Assembly (NCBI GenBank): GCA_034620365.1
Contig: JAQGEQ010000175.1
Coordinates: 1,302,001 to 1,366,000 of the forward strand
DNA: 64,000 nt
DNA from: Pegea sp. RAD2-039
Taxonomy: Eukaryota; Chordata; Thaliacea; Salpida; Salpidae
Direction of reading: 5' to 3'
Shown: positions 14,123 through 26,252 of the stretch, one piece after another
Layout: each line of letters starts with the position of its first letter
How positions within the stretch are numbered: position 1 is the first letter of the stretch
Position numbers and translations under genes: made by a program
The notes under the pieces: model-generated
The model's database searches: none
What the model saw: only the letters and a program-made list of their open reading frames with translations
What the model was told of the DNA's origin: nothing

Positions 14123-17100
14123 ATGAAGTTTGACAAATTACAGAAACTTAAAAACAATATCAAAAGCAAATTTAGTAAACAAAATGATAAAGACTTAGAT
14201 AATAAAAACAAACAAAAAGAAAGATTTTCTTTTTCTCTTCCTGTGAATCGGGTATCTTTAAGATTGTATGGCAGTAAAAAAGGAATTGAAATTGAAAGAA
14301 AAAGATTAAAGAATGCTGGAAAATGGATTATTCATCCGTTTAGTAGCTTCAGGTTTATTTGGGATTGTGCTTCACTCTTTATGCTTTTACTTAATCTTAT
14401 ATTTATTCCTTTTGGTATAGCTTTTTATAAAGGTGAAGAGCTTTTTTGGTTGATTTTCAAAGTAAGTTGTTTTAAACTTGAAATTTATAGCTTTAATTTT
14501 AAAATAAAGCTGGATTTTTTGAAAATAATTTTATAAATTTAAAAATCAAAAGATATTTAGATCATTTTATATTCATAATTTTGCTTGGAGAATGATAAAA
14601 CAGTAATTAAACTTTATTGTTGTTTGAACACCCAAATTTTTTCTCTGACTTTAAAGTTAATTTTTTACAACCATACACACAAATCATAAAAACAATGAAT
14701 ATTTTAACACTGTTTTGGACAGCTTTTATAAACTGAACAATTATTTAGAAATAAGACTTAAAATTACTTAAAATATACTACAAATACCAACAGTTTATCT
14801 AAGTGTTATGCAAATTGTTTTAATTTACTCAAATTCCCTTTTTAATCGTTTTAGGCAAAAAATCTAAAATATTTCTTAGCAATTCTCAGATTTTTGGTTT
14901 TTGTTGGACATTATCCTAAATTTTCGAACCGGAGTTTTGCTAGAAGGTCCTGACAGCGAAGTGATTCTTGATCCAAAGAAAATTCGAACTATTTATTTAC
15001 AAACTTGGTTTTTTGTGGATTTTATTTCAAGTTTTCCGATTGATATAATATTCAACATTTTTGTAAGTTTTTCTTAATTTGTAAAATATTTCTACTAAGC
15101 CTTGCAAACTTTTTGTTTTAAACCTAAACTCAGTTAAACAAATATGTGTAAATAAGTTCTACTTTTTAAAATCTAAAGCAAGAACTATTGACAAACTGAA
15201 ATATTACATAACTTTAAAAGAAATTGTCTTTCATGAGAACTTATTAATTAATGTTTATTTAAACGTAGAAATTTAAAACAATTTTTATTACAGTTTCAAG
15301 AGTCGGACTTTAGAGATCATACATTTAGTAGTAAAACACAAATAAGTTTTCAAGCTTTCCAATTATTTCGATTCACAAAACTCATTGCGTTACTCCGTGT
15401 ACTAAGATTGTCTCGATTCATTCGATATGTTAAACAATGGCAAGAGGTATTTATAGAAATTATAACAAAAATGGCTTTTTAATATCAGTATTTATATATT
15501 TCATTAAAAATTTTAAAGAGATATTTATGTAAAATTAAATGTTAATTAAATTTAAATTTTAATTAAAATTAAAACAAATATTTGTAAGATTTTTACTTTT
15601 TTTAAATGTTATTTAACAGATTATACTCAACTATCAATATGATGCTATAGTTGGCATTTTCCGGGTTACTAATTTGATCGTAGTACTTCTGTACATCTGT
15701 CATTTTAATGGATGCTTACAATACATGGTTCCAATGTTTTTTGACTTTCCTGAAGATACGTGGGTCCGAATTAGAGGCTTGAATGTATTTCTGAGTTATT
15801 TATTTAATTTGAGTTATTTAGACTACATAAAGATTTAGTAAAATTTAAGTCAACTGTTTCTTGTAGATAGTTTGAAACATAAAGTTCTTAATTCTTAACT
15901 TAAACTCAACAATCAGTCTTAACAACAAACCAATTAATTAACAAATAACAATTTAGTCTTAACATATAAAAAATAAAATACGTTTAATTATCATTCAAAA
16001 AACTTCTTGAAAGTCTCTTTTGGACCAGCAAAACATCATGATTCTATAAAAGCCAATTTGGTATAACTTTAAATAAATAAAACTATAAAATATTTTATTG
16101 TAAAAATTACGATTTTACTAAAATACTTCTAGTTAAAATAGTAAACTCATGGTTATAAAAACAGCAAAGTCATAACATTAACTTACAAATAACTGTTTCA
16201 ACTTTTCAGCAAAATAATGTCACTATTTGGGAGAGATATTCTTGGTCTATATTTAGATCAACAAGTCAAATGCTTTGCATTGGATATGGAAGACTGATTC
16301 CACACGGGCTGCTAGATCTCTGGGTTACTTTCTTCTGTATGGTTTCCGGCGCTTTAAGCTTTGCAATGTTTATTGGTCATGCAACTTCTCTTATTCAATC
16401 AATGGATACTTCAAAAAGAGCATACAAGGAAAAGGTTGTTACAAAAAATTATTCAATCAATTCTATCATTATAAAATATGCTTGAAAAGTCATTAGGGAT
16501 ACACTATAAAATTTATTTAATTTTTTGCTTCTCTAAGTTTAATCTAAAAGTTATCAACTTTTTAATTTCAATTTTAATGCATAATAATCATTAAAAATCT
16601 TGATAAAAATCTTGACTGTCTATAAAAATGTTTAATTTTTTATTCAAAAGTATATACAAGTAAAAGAGTACATGGCATTTCGTAAGTTACCGAGACCGCT
16701 TAGAAGTCGTATCAGTGATTACTACGAGTCTAGATTTCAAGGAAAGATGTTTGATGAAGAAAAAATCCTTCGCGAATTAAATCATGTGCTTAGAGAAGAA
16801 GTAGGAATCATTTTTGTTTCTTTCTTGATCTTTAACTTCTTATATGTAATACTTCTCTAGTTATTTAATACTTTTTTAACTCGACAATATTACCAACATT
16901 TGCTTATATTGAAACTCTCAGGTCATTCAGTTTACATGTAAAGACCTTGTTGGCCAAATTCCATTCTTTTATCACGCACCAGCAAGCTTCATGAATGCAA
17001 TTCTAGCAAAGCTTGACTTTGAAGTATTTCTCAATGGAGATAATATTATCGAGGTTTCTGCGATTTATAATATCAAATAAACTATTTAATTTTTCAAATT

Positions 17101-17867
17101 TTTAGCTTTATGTGAATTTCTTATTTTATGATTTAGGAAGGGTCATATGGAACCAAAATATATTTTATAAGTCGAGGGACTGTTAGAGTGTATTGCAAAC
17201 GAAGAGGTTTAGAGCAAATACTTCAAGACGGGTGTTATTTTGGTGAAACAGTTCTAACTAAGGTAAAATAATCACAAATCACGCAAATAAAGTTATAAAA
17301 TAACTTATATTAAATTAAGAAAATTGGTTTTACTGAAATCTATCATAAATATTTAAAACTCACGAAAAAGAGTTGAATAAATTTTCAATATTAATAAATT
17401 TGTTTCAATAATTTTAAAGAAAAATAAGGTGAACACAGCCACAGTAACTGCTGTAAGTTGTTGTTTTATGTTTTCGTTATCACTTCGAAACTTTGAAGAG
17501 GTGATGGAAGAGTTTCCGGATCAAAACAGAAGATTAAGGAATCTTAGAGACTCATCTAGCGACAGTAAGATCTCACAACTTTTTATTTCAATTTATCATA
17601 TTGTAAACTTAAAAAAATAACCTATTAAATTATTTAATGATCAAAATAATTGGTTGATAGAGGTTTAAAATTCATATTGAGTTTAAGCTTCATGATGACT
17701 TTTTGTTGTTATCCAAAATAGCTTTCAATTAATCAAATTATATAAGACACAATTGTTATACATCATAAGATTAAGAAATCTGTAATATTTTATTTTTTGT
17801 AGGCGGTGCATTTACAACTAAACAATCTTCAAGTATTTTAAGCAGTCCTCAAAAATTTCATGATTAA
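14123..17867 (+). CDS. HCN-type hyperpolarisation-activated cation channel
   Basis: Voltage-gated cation channel subunit of the plasma membrane. Ten exons (14123-14461, 14880-15062, 15294-15446, 15620-15784, 16210-16434, 16651-16800, 16922-17053, 17137-17262, 17429-17564, 17803-17867) give 557 residues in phase. N-terminal HCN domain ([21 protein letters not shown]), then S1-S6; S4 has regularly spaced basic residues ([20 protein letters not shown]). The pore helix ends in CIGYGR (residues 303-308), the HCN selectivity sequence. C-linker ([18 protein letters not shown]) and cyclic-nucleotide-binding fold follow ([26 protein letters not shown]). In exon 9 the phosphate-binding segment is VNTATVTAV: the Arg that holds the cAMP phosphate in mammalian HCN is Asn493, and the second Arg of R-x-A-S-V-R is Thr. 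The C-terminal tail is very short. The start ATG leads directly into a basic segment; an upstream start is not excluded. Confidence 0.95.
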
Positions 17868-20416
17868 TCGGAGACAGAAACCATAAGTGATTGAATCCAT
17901 AATAGTTCAATTCGGATGATAATATTGAACTTAATTTTGATTAGCATTAAAATGTAATTTGTGTTAATTAACCAAAACTATCGTTTTGATCTTTATAAAA
18001 ATTTTAGTTTGAATAAAATCGATCTAAAAACAATAATCTGAAATAGAAGTGAAATTGAGACACTATATTTATTTAGCAAAAGCTCTCAACAGGTTAACAA
18101 ATGTGTCTTGCTTGATGCAACAGACATACAATAGATTAGTTTATTGAAGTTTTATATTTGAAGAATCAATTTATTTAATGCATTTTTCAAATTTAACTCT
18201 TTTTAGTTTAAAACTAGATTTTGTTGATAAAATACCTTTAATAACAAATTGATTTTAATAATTTTATAGATAATTATTATGTTTATGGATTTCTTAAAAT
18301 CTTTAAAATGATTGGAATAAATAAATCATTAGATGGTGAAATATTAAAACAAGTCTATTCTGATAGATAATATTTATCTGAATAATTGAGAAGTTTTAAA
18401 CTTCTGATAAATTCACCCCGATATTGCATATGTAAATTTATGACTAAGTAAAAATACAACACATGATAATTATATTAGATTAAAAACAAATCTGCCAAAA
18501 AAAAAACAAACAAATCATAAAAAATTGAAAGGCGATAATAAAACTAGCAGCTAAAACTTAGTTGTGAACAAATCAAATCTGCCAGATTACAACGAGACAT
18601 ATTCGAAAAAGTATAAAAGGTTTTAACAAATTTGTTGAAGTAAAAATTGAACAAATATCATAAAAATATAGACTTTTGTTTTTATAAAATAATCAGTACA
18701 ATCAAATAAAAAGTTGTAGTTACCAACAAAAACGGTATTATGTGCAAGAAATGATTTATACCACTTAAATCGATTTTATCAAAACTTTGATTGAAAACTT
18801 CTTTTGATTGAGCTAGATAGAATTGATACCGTAACTACACTTGATTTCAAATATAATGCATAAATAAAAATAGTATACCGCCTTCAGTCGAACTTATATA
18901 TTTTACAAACAATTTACTTTCTATTTACTGCATTAAGTTGTTCTCATTACACAGTTAGATTTAGTCTTTTTACAGATAATCAACTGGTTTTTTGCTCAAT
19001 CAAGCAAATTTCATTAAAGTTATTTTAAAAGGAAATTCAAACGATGAAGAATATATAAGAAGCACCTCAACAAAATGGAAGCACAACTAGCAAAACGGTT
19101 CATCAATTTTAAGTAAAATAGTTTTGAGTGCAAAGTACGATTTGATAAATGATTTCAAAATTAAAAAGCATTATCTCATTGCAATTGAAAATTGTTTTGA
19201 ACTTGTAGCATTAGATTGCAACACCAAAACTATTCAGATCTTAAACGTCGGTGGCATTAAAATGAATCAGATCAAGTTTTCAGTTCAAATCATCATTGCT
19301 TTTGGATTTTTTGTATAATTTTAAGAAGTTTTTGAAATCTATTTATGAAAACGACCATCTGTAATCCAATTATTAAATAGAGGAAGATTCAATCCTATCA
19401 CATATGGATTCCATCAATAATAATCAAACAAATTTTATAAAATTATAATTATATGTAAATCAATATAACCAATCTAATATTTATCATACAAATATTATTA
19501 ATCACTTGTTCAAGCAACACCACTTAAAAAATCTAATTTTTTAAATTTCATTGAAATAAATTGTAAAGAAGATAGTTAGAACAGAATTGGAGCGTTTTGT
19601 AAGATAGAAAGTGAAAAAGATTTGTTTAAAATAAAAGTTATAAAAGTAGATTTGATGGCAATATATGTAGCTTCAGCATTTTGATAAACTAAACTGAGCT
19701 AGCTATCAACTTCAACCCCATCTTGGGCAACATGAAGATAAAACTGAACGATAAAAAATTAGTATCTATAAATTATTATTAGAATTACTTTTGCTAAATT
19801 AACATAAATTTAATCTTTCAATCATAGATAGATAAAACTTCATGTATATGCTCTATAATAATTACAAATAGAAAGTAATAATTGTTTTATAGCATTATAT
19901 TTAAAAACAATAAAAATAGTTAGCACCATTTTTTCAAAAAATTGAAAAAAAACCGACAGCAGAATATATACTGATGTCATCTATCTTCAAAATTGTATAT
20001 CCAATACAAGATAAATCCACACTATTTGTTTAAAAAGATTTTGATCATTATAAGTTTAATTAACAAGTTGTAAAAATATAATTAATTTATAGAAATCTTA
20101 TTAAAAGTTTTGAGATATGACTAACCAAAACCTATAGAATATTATGAAATGATTCAATTTAACAGCAATTAACTCAAATAATATTAAAATTAACTAAGTA
20201 AAATTATATTTTTAAATATCATCATTTATATTATCAAGATTTTAATTAAAATAGTAATAAATCTACGTTTATTGAAAGCTTTTAAATGTGTTTATCTAAA
20301 CTTTATATAATATTTTACATCATTAATGAAATTATGTTCAAAAACATTATCATTAACCACACAATTTTTAAATATATTTTTAAATATGAACCAAACAATA
20401 AAATATACAACTTACT
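17868..20416. other. Non-coding interval between HCN and pygopus
   Basis: About 2.5 kb holding the 3' flanks of two convergent genes. A 64-codon open frame around 19124-19318 has no recognisable motif, no splice context and no homologue I know, so I do not call it a gene. Confidence 0.5.
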
Positions 20417-21487
20417 TCAGGTGCTGGTCGGAAGGATAGAATTCAGATTAGGTTTTGAACGAATGGCATGTATTTCTTTTGTGTGTATACAAGAATCGCA
20501 TGCCCACAAAGCACACTCTTCAGTTATTAGAAACTTATATGCAGTTTCATTAAGACCCACACAACATCGATGATACCATAAATTACAACTCGCCCGACAC
20601 TGGATATATTCATCTGATGATGGGTTTATTTCATTTGAACAAGTTTTACAAAACTTGTTAGCTGGCTGAGAAGATGAATTTGGGGTAGCATTCCCTGAAT
20701 TCAAACTAGGCTCAATGCCATTATTCATAGGTTTTTCATTTTCAACATTTTTAGATCTATTTTCTTGTGAAGTTTTTTTTTCACTTTTCTTTTTTGATTT
20801 GCTGTTCTCTGAGGTTTTAGGTGATTTACGTTCATTTGAAAGATTGCTTTTTGCTGAGCTAGAAGACCCTCTTCTAATAATCTGTTGTGTATGTCCCATC
20901 GGACCAGGGTGCCTATTTAAAGGTACTATATGTCCTGCTCCTACCGGTCCAGTCATCATCCCTTGTGGCTCTAACATACCCTCAGATACCATTGGACCTG
21001 TGGGCATACTTGAACGATATCCATTACCAATCATTCTTTGTCTATATGGCATACTCCCATAAGGTATTCGTGAAATTCCATAGCCATTATGACCAGATGG
21101 AACACTTGGATGGGTGTGATAACTTGATGGTCTCATCATATTACCAACTGGCATGGAATTATTTGCAAACCCATGAGGGCCCATAGCAAACCCACCATAC
21201 CCTGGCCTTAGACCAGTCATATCAGACTTATTCCAACCAGTATAGCCCATTGGCCCTCCGTGTTGGAGCCTTGTCATTGGTTGAGGTGTAAAGCTTGCAT
21301 GAACCATCCGAACTGGCATAGAAGCTGGTAGTTTTGGTGCTTCATCAAATGGGTTACAAGCAACTAGATTAGATTCTTCAGGGTTTGGAGGTCTCACATT
21401 TTCACATTGACCAGCTGATGAAGATGATGCCTCCTTGAGAGCATTAGAAGACTTCTTTGACTTTTTTGAATCTTTACTTCGAGGCAT
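20417..21487 (-). CDS. pygo: Pygopus homologue (PHD-finger Wnt co-activator)
   Basis: Nuclear adaptor that reads methylated histone H3K4 and, through BCL9/Legless, joins the beta-catenin transcription complex. One uninterrupted 356-codon frame. A lysine-rich nuclear-localisation-like segment at residues 4-13 is followed by the N-terminal homology motif, CNPFDE, with NPF at 45-47. A long Gly/Met/Pro-rich middle (about 70-220) and a Ser/Lys-rich part (about 220-260) follow. The C-terminal C4HC3 PHD finger (about 282-337) has all eight ligands: CKTC, CRASC, HRCC and CDSC. The middle composition and the pairing of an N-terminal NPF motif with a C-terminal PHD finger are diagnostic. Mostly intronless, unlike its neighbours; a GTAAGT donor-like site overlaps just after the stop, so a spliced 3' UTR is possible. 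Confidence 0.93.
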   Translation of the reverse strand: MPRSKDSKKSKKSSNALKEASSSSAGQCENVRPPNPEESNLVACNPFDEAPKLPASMPVRMVHASFTPQPMTRLQHGGPMGYTGWNKSDMTGLRPGYGGFAMGPHGFANNSMPVGNMMRPSSYHTHPSVPSGHNGYGISRIPYGSMPYRQRMIGNGYRSSMPTGPMVSEGMLEPQGMMTGPVGAGHIVPLNRHPGPMGHTQQIIRRGSSSSAKSNLSNERKSPKTSENSKSKKKSEKKTSQENRSKNVENEKPMNNGIEPSLNSGNATPNSSSQPANKFCKTCSNEINPSSDEYIQCRASCNLWYHRCCVGLNETAYKFLITEECALWACDSCIHTKEIHAIRSKPNLNSILPTST

Positions 21488-24089
21488 TATAAGATATTTA
21501 ATTATTCTTCTAATAGAATAAAATGCCTTTATGTTAAGAAAAAATAGTTAATATATTTGTAAATAATTTTAACAATTAGAAATTGAATTGCTTTAAATAT
21601 ATCTATAATAGTAATTCTTTGTTTTAATAAATATATACAAAAAATAAATTTATTAGTAACATCTTTAAATATTTTAAGAAAGAAAATACTATAAAAATAA
21701 CTAAACCATTTCAAATTAAAATTTATTTAAAAATCAACAATAAATTTCTTTGTTAAACACCATCAATCATATATATAAATGAAATTATTAAAATAAATCA
21801 AAAATCTACAATAACTGATATAAAAAATAATATCAAAATCCTACAATGTTTAATATTTTAAAACATTATTTCATTTTAACACCTTTATCAAAATATGTCA
21901 AAAAAGATTGCCACATATCATTGTTACACATTATTATTTTTTTAATTCATAAATTTAAAAATAAAATACTAATATGACAATTTTATAAAGCAAACATACA
22001 ACAGATATTTTCAGTGAAAATGATATTTATCAAACTATGATAATTAGTAAAAAATAACTTTTATAAAAATGTTTAATAAAAATTTTAACAATCTATAAAA
22101 ATTTATTTCAAACTATTTTACTAAATCTATACAGCTTGTAACATAAAATTGTATAAAAATATTTACAACAAATAATTTCAACAGCATTTCAAATAAACAA
22201 ACACAACATTAAAATTAACAATAGTACAAATGAAGCAACAAAAATATAAGCACAATTATGAATTCGTATAAATTATAATATATTTAGGTTTAAACAGTTT
22301 TTAATAAATTCTGATTAATTAAAATTTAAAACAAAGATGCAATAATATTTGTTCAATATTACTTACTGAATGATTGTAATTAAAGTAAATTTTTTTTAAT
22401 AAAAGTCTTGAAAAGTGATATCTGAAAAGTTTCTTTCTACTGCTTAGAGCTTTTTCGTTTTATTTTTTAGAGATAGAGTAGCTCTTATATCAGGAAGTTA
22501 TCGAGATCTTACAGACACTACAGTTGTTAAATATGGACTTCTTTAATTACAACTTAAATCAATGATGTAAAATGTCGTTTTAAAAAAAGGAATTTTGTAC
22601 TTCTTAAGTGTTACAAAATGTGCATTTCACGGCAAACCTAATTTATAAGCATAAAAATCTTTAAACCATTTTAAAAATCATTTTAAATAATAATTATAAC
22701 TTCTAAATTTTTTGCTAGAACTTTAATATCTAGAAGAATATTCTTGTGTAACTTATAAATGATATTTTTTTAAATGCTACAAATCAACACATTCATTAAA
22801 TTTCACTGTCCACAGATTGATAATTTTAAACGTAGGTATATTTGAAATAAACAAATATAAAACAAAATTTAAAAAATTGTTAAAAATATTTTTGATTACT
22901 TTAATGCTCAAAACATCACTGCTGAAACAAATAATTGCTAAATACAATTTTAACATAAAACTATTTAACACATTAATTACAGATTTAATGAAAAATCAAA
23001 AAATGTTGGTTAGTTCAGTCATGAACAATTTTACCAAAAGGATGAATAATCGTGAATCTATGTTTATACCTTTTTTTTCTATTGCTTCTTTTGTGCATCT
23101 TTTTTTACATTTCCTTTTCTTCTACAGATAGTCTAACAAAACTACTTTTTCAAACTTTAAAGTTATACCACTATATACTGTTATAATCCAATTTCTATAT
23201 AAATTTATGTAAAAAACCTAATCAGAAACAGCTAAAAAACGTTACTTATTTACTGCCATTCTTTGATTGATATCTCAACTAGCAGAACAGATTGGTAATA
23301 AAAATCAAGATTTAACTTTAACCACTTTTTTAAATTTTAAACAAAGCTCAAAAGAATTCAAAATAAGAATTATTTAGATAATATGATGTGACAAAACTAT
23401 AGCAAATTAAATTTTATTAAGGTAAACATTTTGATGATTAATACAATACGAGAGATGAAATAATATAAGATTAATTTTTCATTTGAAATACACTTCTGTA
23501 ATGGCTTATTTTTTTTATTTTTTTCAATATAGTTTCTTTGGAGAAGAAATTTGTATCTGTCATGTAATTAATTTGAACAAAAGAAAAAATTTAAAATTTA
23601 AATTAAAGAAATTTAAAATTATAAATCAACAAATTATTTGGATATCTTCTCAAGAGCTCGTTTCTTTTACTAGTGGTACTTACTTTATACGTATTATATA
23701 TAGTAGGGATACAAATATACAAAGAAAAATATATAACACATGGCATTTCAGCAGTCTCCATTCAGCAGTCTACATACAACTTAACAGTAAATAAATGCAT
23801 TAAATATAAGAAGGTGAGACGATGTTCATAACTATCGTATCTAATATTAAGTTTCCTGCATTCCAATCTCGTAAATGGTGCCTGAACGAATTCAATTTTT
23901 CTGATATCACCTATTCGATATGGTATCAGTAAACTGACATTTTATTCAAGAATTGGACGTACGTACAATTTGAAGTGGTTGGTAAAGAAGTATGAATCAT
24001 CAGAATTAAAGGTTTTTACATTAAAGTAGACAAAATTAATTGATTTTGCAAAGATTTTGAAAACGTAATTGTTCCATTGAAAACCACAC
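21488..24089. other. Non-coding, A+T-rich interval
   Basis: Includes the 5' flank of pygopus. Short open frames at 22817-23131 and 23483-23794 are Lys/Ile/Phe-rich, overlap open frames on the other strand and show no motif or splice logic, so I take them as chance. About 23715-23765 shares the short core CATGGCATTTCAG-like with 33240-33260, perhaps an old dispersed repeat. Confidence 0.45.
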
Positions 24090-24670
24090 TACAGGGATAT
24101 TAACAGTCTGATGTTAACATTGATAAGAAAATAGACAACAGATTAGCAATAGTAAACAGAGCTCTTGTATGACTCTGTAAAGGAGTTCAAAGTAACAAAG
24201 CGTTCAAAGCTGAAATAAAGATCAGAATCTTTGATCCGTCATTGGTAACTTCTTTTCATCAACGCTGCCTTTGAAACAATCTATGCATCAATTGCCGCCG
24301 TGCTTGCTAGAATTAAATTACTTAGAATTGAAAATATGCTCTCGAAATACAAACTTTGTTGGGTCGGGCACTTCCCCAGAATAGAGAATAACCGTATACC
24401 CAAGATTGTATAATTGGCAAGCTCTCACCAGGCTGCAGAATAAGATGCTTCAAAAAAGTGTAAAAATCTTCACTCATTTGATGCACCACTCTCAGTTCTT
24501 CCCGCTTTCGGCGAGTTGTGAAGGAAACTATCAACACATCTTTCGAGAGCCAACGCTCTACATAAAAGAAGGGCGTCTACGATCACCCAGTAATCTCAAC
24601 CCAACACCTATCAAATGTGGCTGAGTGTGCTTTTCGCGCATCGGCATATTTGCCAAACAGATTCTATTTT
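24090..24670 (+). mobile_element. LINE remnant: reverse transcriptase C-terminal part
   Basis: Interrupted frames show SDVNIDKKIDNRLAIVNRAL, then KAEIKIRIFDPSL, then LCWVGHFPRIENNRIPKIV, matching the order of post-palm blocks in LINE reverse transcriptases (the K-L-R-W-x-G-H-V-x-R-M-x-x-x-R-I-P motif). About 200 bases on, KCG-stop-VCFSRIGIFA resembles the C-x2-C-x-F-x-S-R-I-G-L zinc-knuckle found at the end of some of these proteins. Stops and frameshifts make it non-functional. It differs from the LINE remnant at 12478-12975, which covers an earlier part of the protein. Confidence 0.65.
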
Positions 24671-24719
24671 TATACCCTTACTTCTGTCGCTTTTCGCGTA
24701 TCGTATAGTTTGTCCCACT

Positions 24720-25170
24720 TTCATATTAAACACTTATATTTAGGTTGTTTTTATCGCCAGATGCAACAATTATCACCTTGGATCAACTATCTAGCGCCTT
24801 AAGAGGGGACAAAGTTCTTTCAAAGGTTGCTAAATGTGTTGAAGGCGAAATACAGTGGCAACTCGCCTCTTTTACAAATACGACAAAACATTGTACTACA
24901 ACGAAGACATCTTTACCAAAACAGAGTACCACAGGCACTTTGCCGAGGGTGCTTCTGTCATGGGATGAAGAGTTCATCTGTAGCAACTTGGTATATCGCA
25001 GGATATCTAAAGAAAACTCATAAGCTAAATGCTTTTTTTTGTAGCGGAGTCACCCCAACACCGGCAGCTTACTCCGCAATCACCTATCAGCGTTATTTGA
25101 AAATTGCTATTTTCTTTAACTTTGAGGAAACTATTATCTCAATTTCGGAGAAAGCTTGCCAGGTTGAAGT
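24720..25170 (+). mobile_element. Ty3/gypsy pol remnant (integrase N-terminal region)
   Basis: The frame from 24745 reads ITLDQLSSALRGDKVLSKVA, like the linker before the zinc-binding integrase domain of gypsy elements (L-x-x-x-x-x-x-D-x-V-L-x-x-V). About 190 bases on, in another frame, SHPNTGSLLRNH resembles the G-H-P-G-x-x-x-x-x-x-x-L block of the integrase zinc finger. No catalytic core follows. Directly adjoins the LINE remnant on its left. Assignment rests on two short blocks and is moderate. Confidence 0.45.
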
Positions 25171-25952
25171 ATGATTTTATTATATCAAAGGAAAAACTGT
25201 TGATCAGATCTAGTATGCTGCTTCTAAATTGATTAAATGGATTGCTGGTGATTTGGTACACCAGCAAAGCTTAATCTAGCGACAGTGGGTAGAAATTTTC
25301 TAGTGGAAATCTTAACCTTATAAAAGAAATGGAACAATACCCTCTGAATACAACCTTCACTAAATTAAACTCACTGAATGCATAAACAGTGAAAGAGAAG
25401 TAAATTCTATCAATTGTAAATAGCTTAAATGTTAACATGTGATAGATAGGAGATTTCAGATTAAAAAATTGTCCTTTAAAAATCACAGATAAGTTTGAGT
25501 TTATTATGAGTTAGACTTCAGGTATATGTAACAGTTCTTGATCTGTTAATTTCGGAGAACTTTTTAATTGCTGAGGTTTTTTCTTGACCATTCTAAAAAA
25601 TATTTTTGTGTTATTCCAGAGAAAGTTGACAAGTTTTATAAGTTTGATAATACAAAAGCATTTCAAATTTATTTTACATTTACTTATTTATATTTTCAAC
25701 TGAATAGTTTTAAAAGACTTACCTCAAGTTTAAACGTTTTACTAAAGATGTAATTCTATCTTCGTTATTTAAGTTGAATTTATTTAGGCAAGACATTTTT
25801 TCATTTCTACTTTCTACAAATAAAAATTAATTTGAAAACAAATAAGATTATCTGGTTTAAGTATACGACTGACCATATTTTCCCTTAGTTGGTTCATTTC
25901 TGTTCTAAAATCAATAAAAAACTTGAAAAAATAATTTCACCTTAAAATCAAA
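25171..25952. other. Non-coding interval
   Basis: No supported coding apart from a possible second exon of the zinc-finger ORF (minus strand, about 25870-25930, after a possible acceptor near 25905-25920). Confidence 0.35.
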
Positions 25953-26252
25953 TTAACAAACCAGAACAATAAGACGACTTTTTCCTTCGCCACCACCACA
26001 TATTTCATGCAAACTTTTCTTACAGGGTGAAAAGTTGTCTTTTGACTCAAGACGTTTACGTTTTCTTGAAGTTTTAGAAGTTTTAAAAAAGCATTTTTCT
26101 TTTCTCATAAGCAAAGGATGAACTTTACACATATGATAACTCACAGTTGATGGATCTATGTCTTGGTACTCACAAAATGAACATTCATAAACAGACTCAG
26201 AACAACAGTCAGATACACTTAAAACATCGGAAGAACTTTCTGAAGGCTTCAT
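25953..26252 (-). CDS. Small C2H2 zinc-finger protein or first exon of one
   Basis: A 99-codon frame with a Ser-rich acidic N-terminus (MKPSESSSDVLSVSD), one zinc finger of the form C-x2-C-x12-H-x4-H (CSFC at about residues 25-28, His41 and His46), and a basic Lys/Arg-rich stretch (KTSRKRKR) that would do as a nuclear-localisation signal. Near the end, GTTTGT after IVL could be a splice donor, with acceptors about 60-80 bases further down the minus strand, so this may be exon 1 of a slightly longer gene. Single divergent fingers occur by chance less often in a frame this biased, but no homologue is recognised. Confidence 0.5.
   Translation of the reverse strand: MKPSESSSDVLSVSDCCSESVYECSFCEYQDIDPSTVSYHMCKVHPLLMRKEKCFFKTSKTSRKRKRLESKDNFSPCKKSLHEICGGGEGKSRLIVLVC

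Noticed and set aside
20715-21186. Two plus-strand open frames of 99-115 codons
   Set aside because: They are antisense shadows of the pygopus coding exon.
22777-23131. Overlapping open frames on both strands
   Set aside because: Low-complexity Lys/Ile/Phe/Leu composition, no motif and no splice sites; expected by chance in A+T-rich DNA.
23483-23794. 103-codon plus-strand open frame
   Set aside because: No recognisable domain, biased composition and flanked by repeat remnants.
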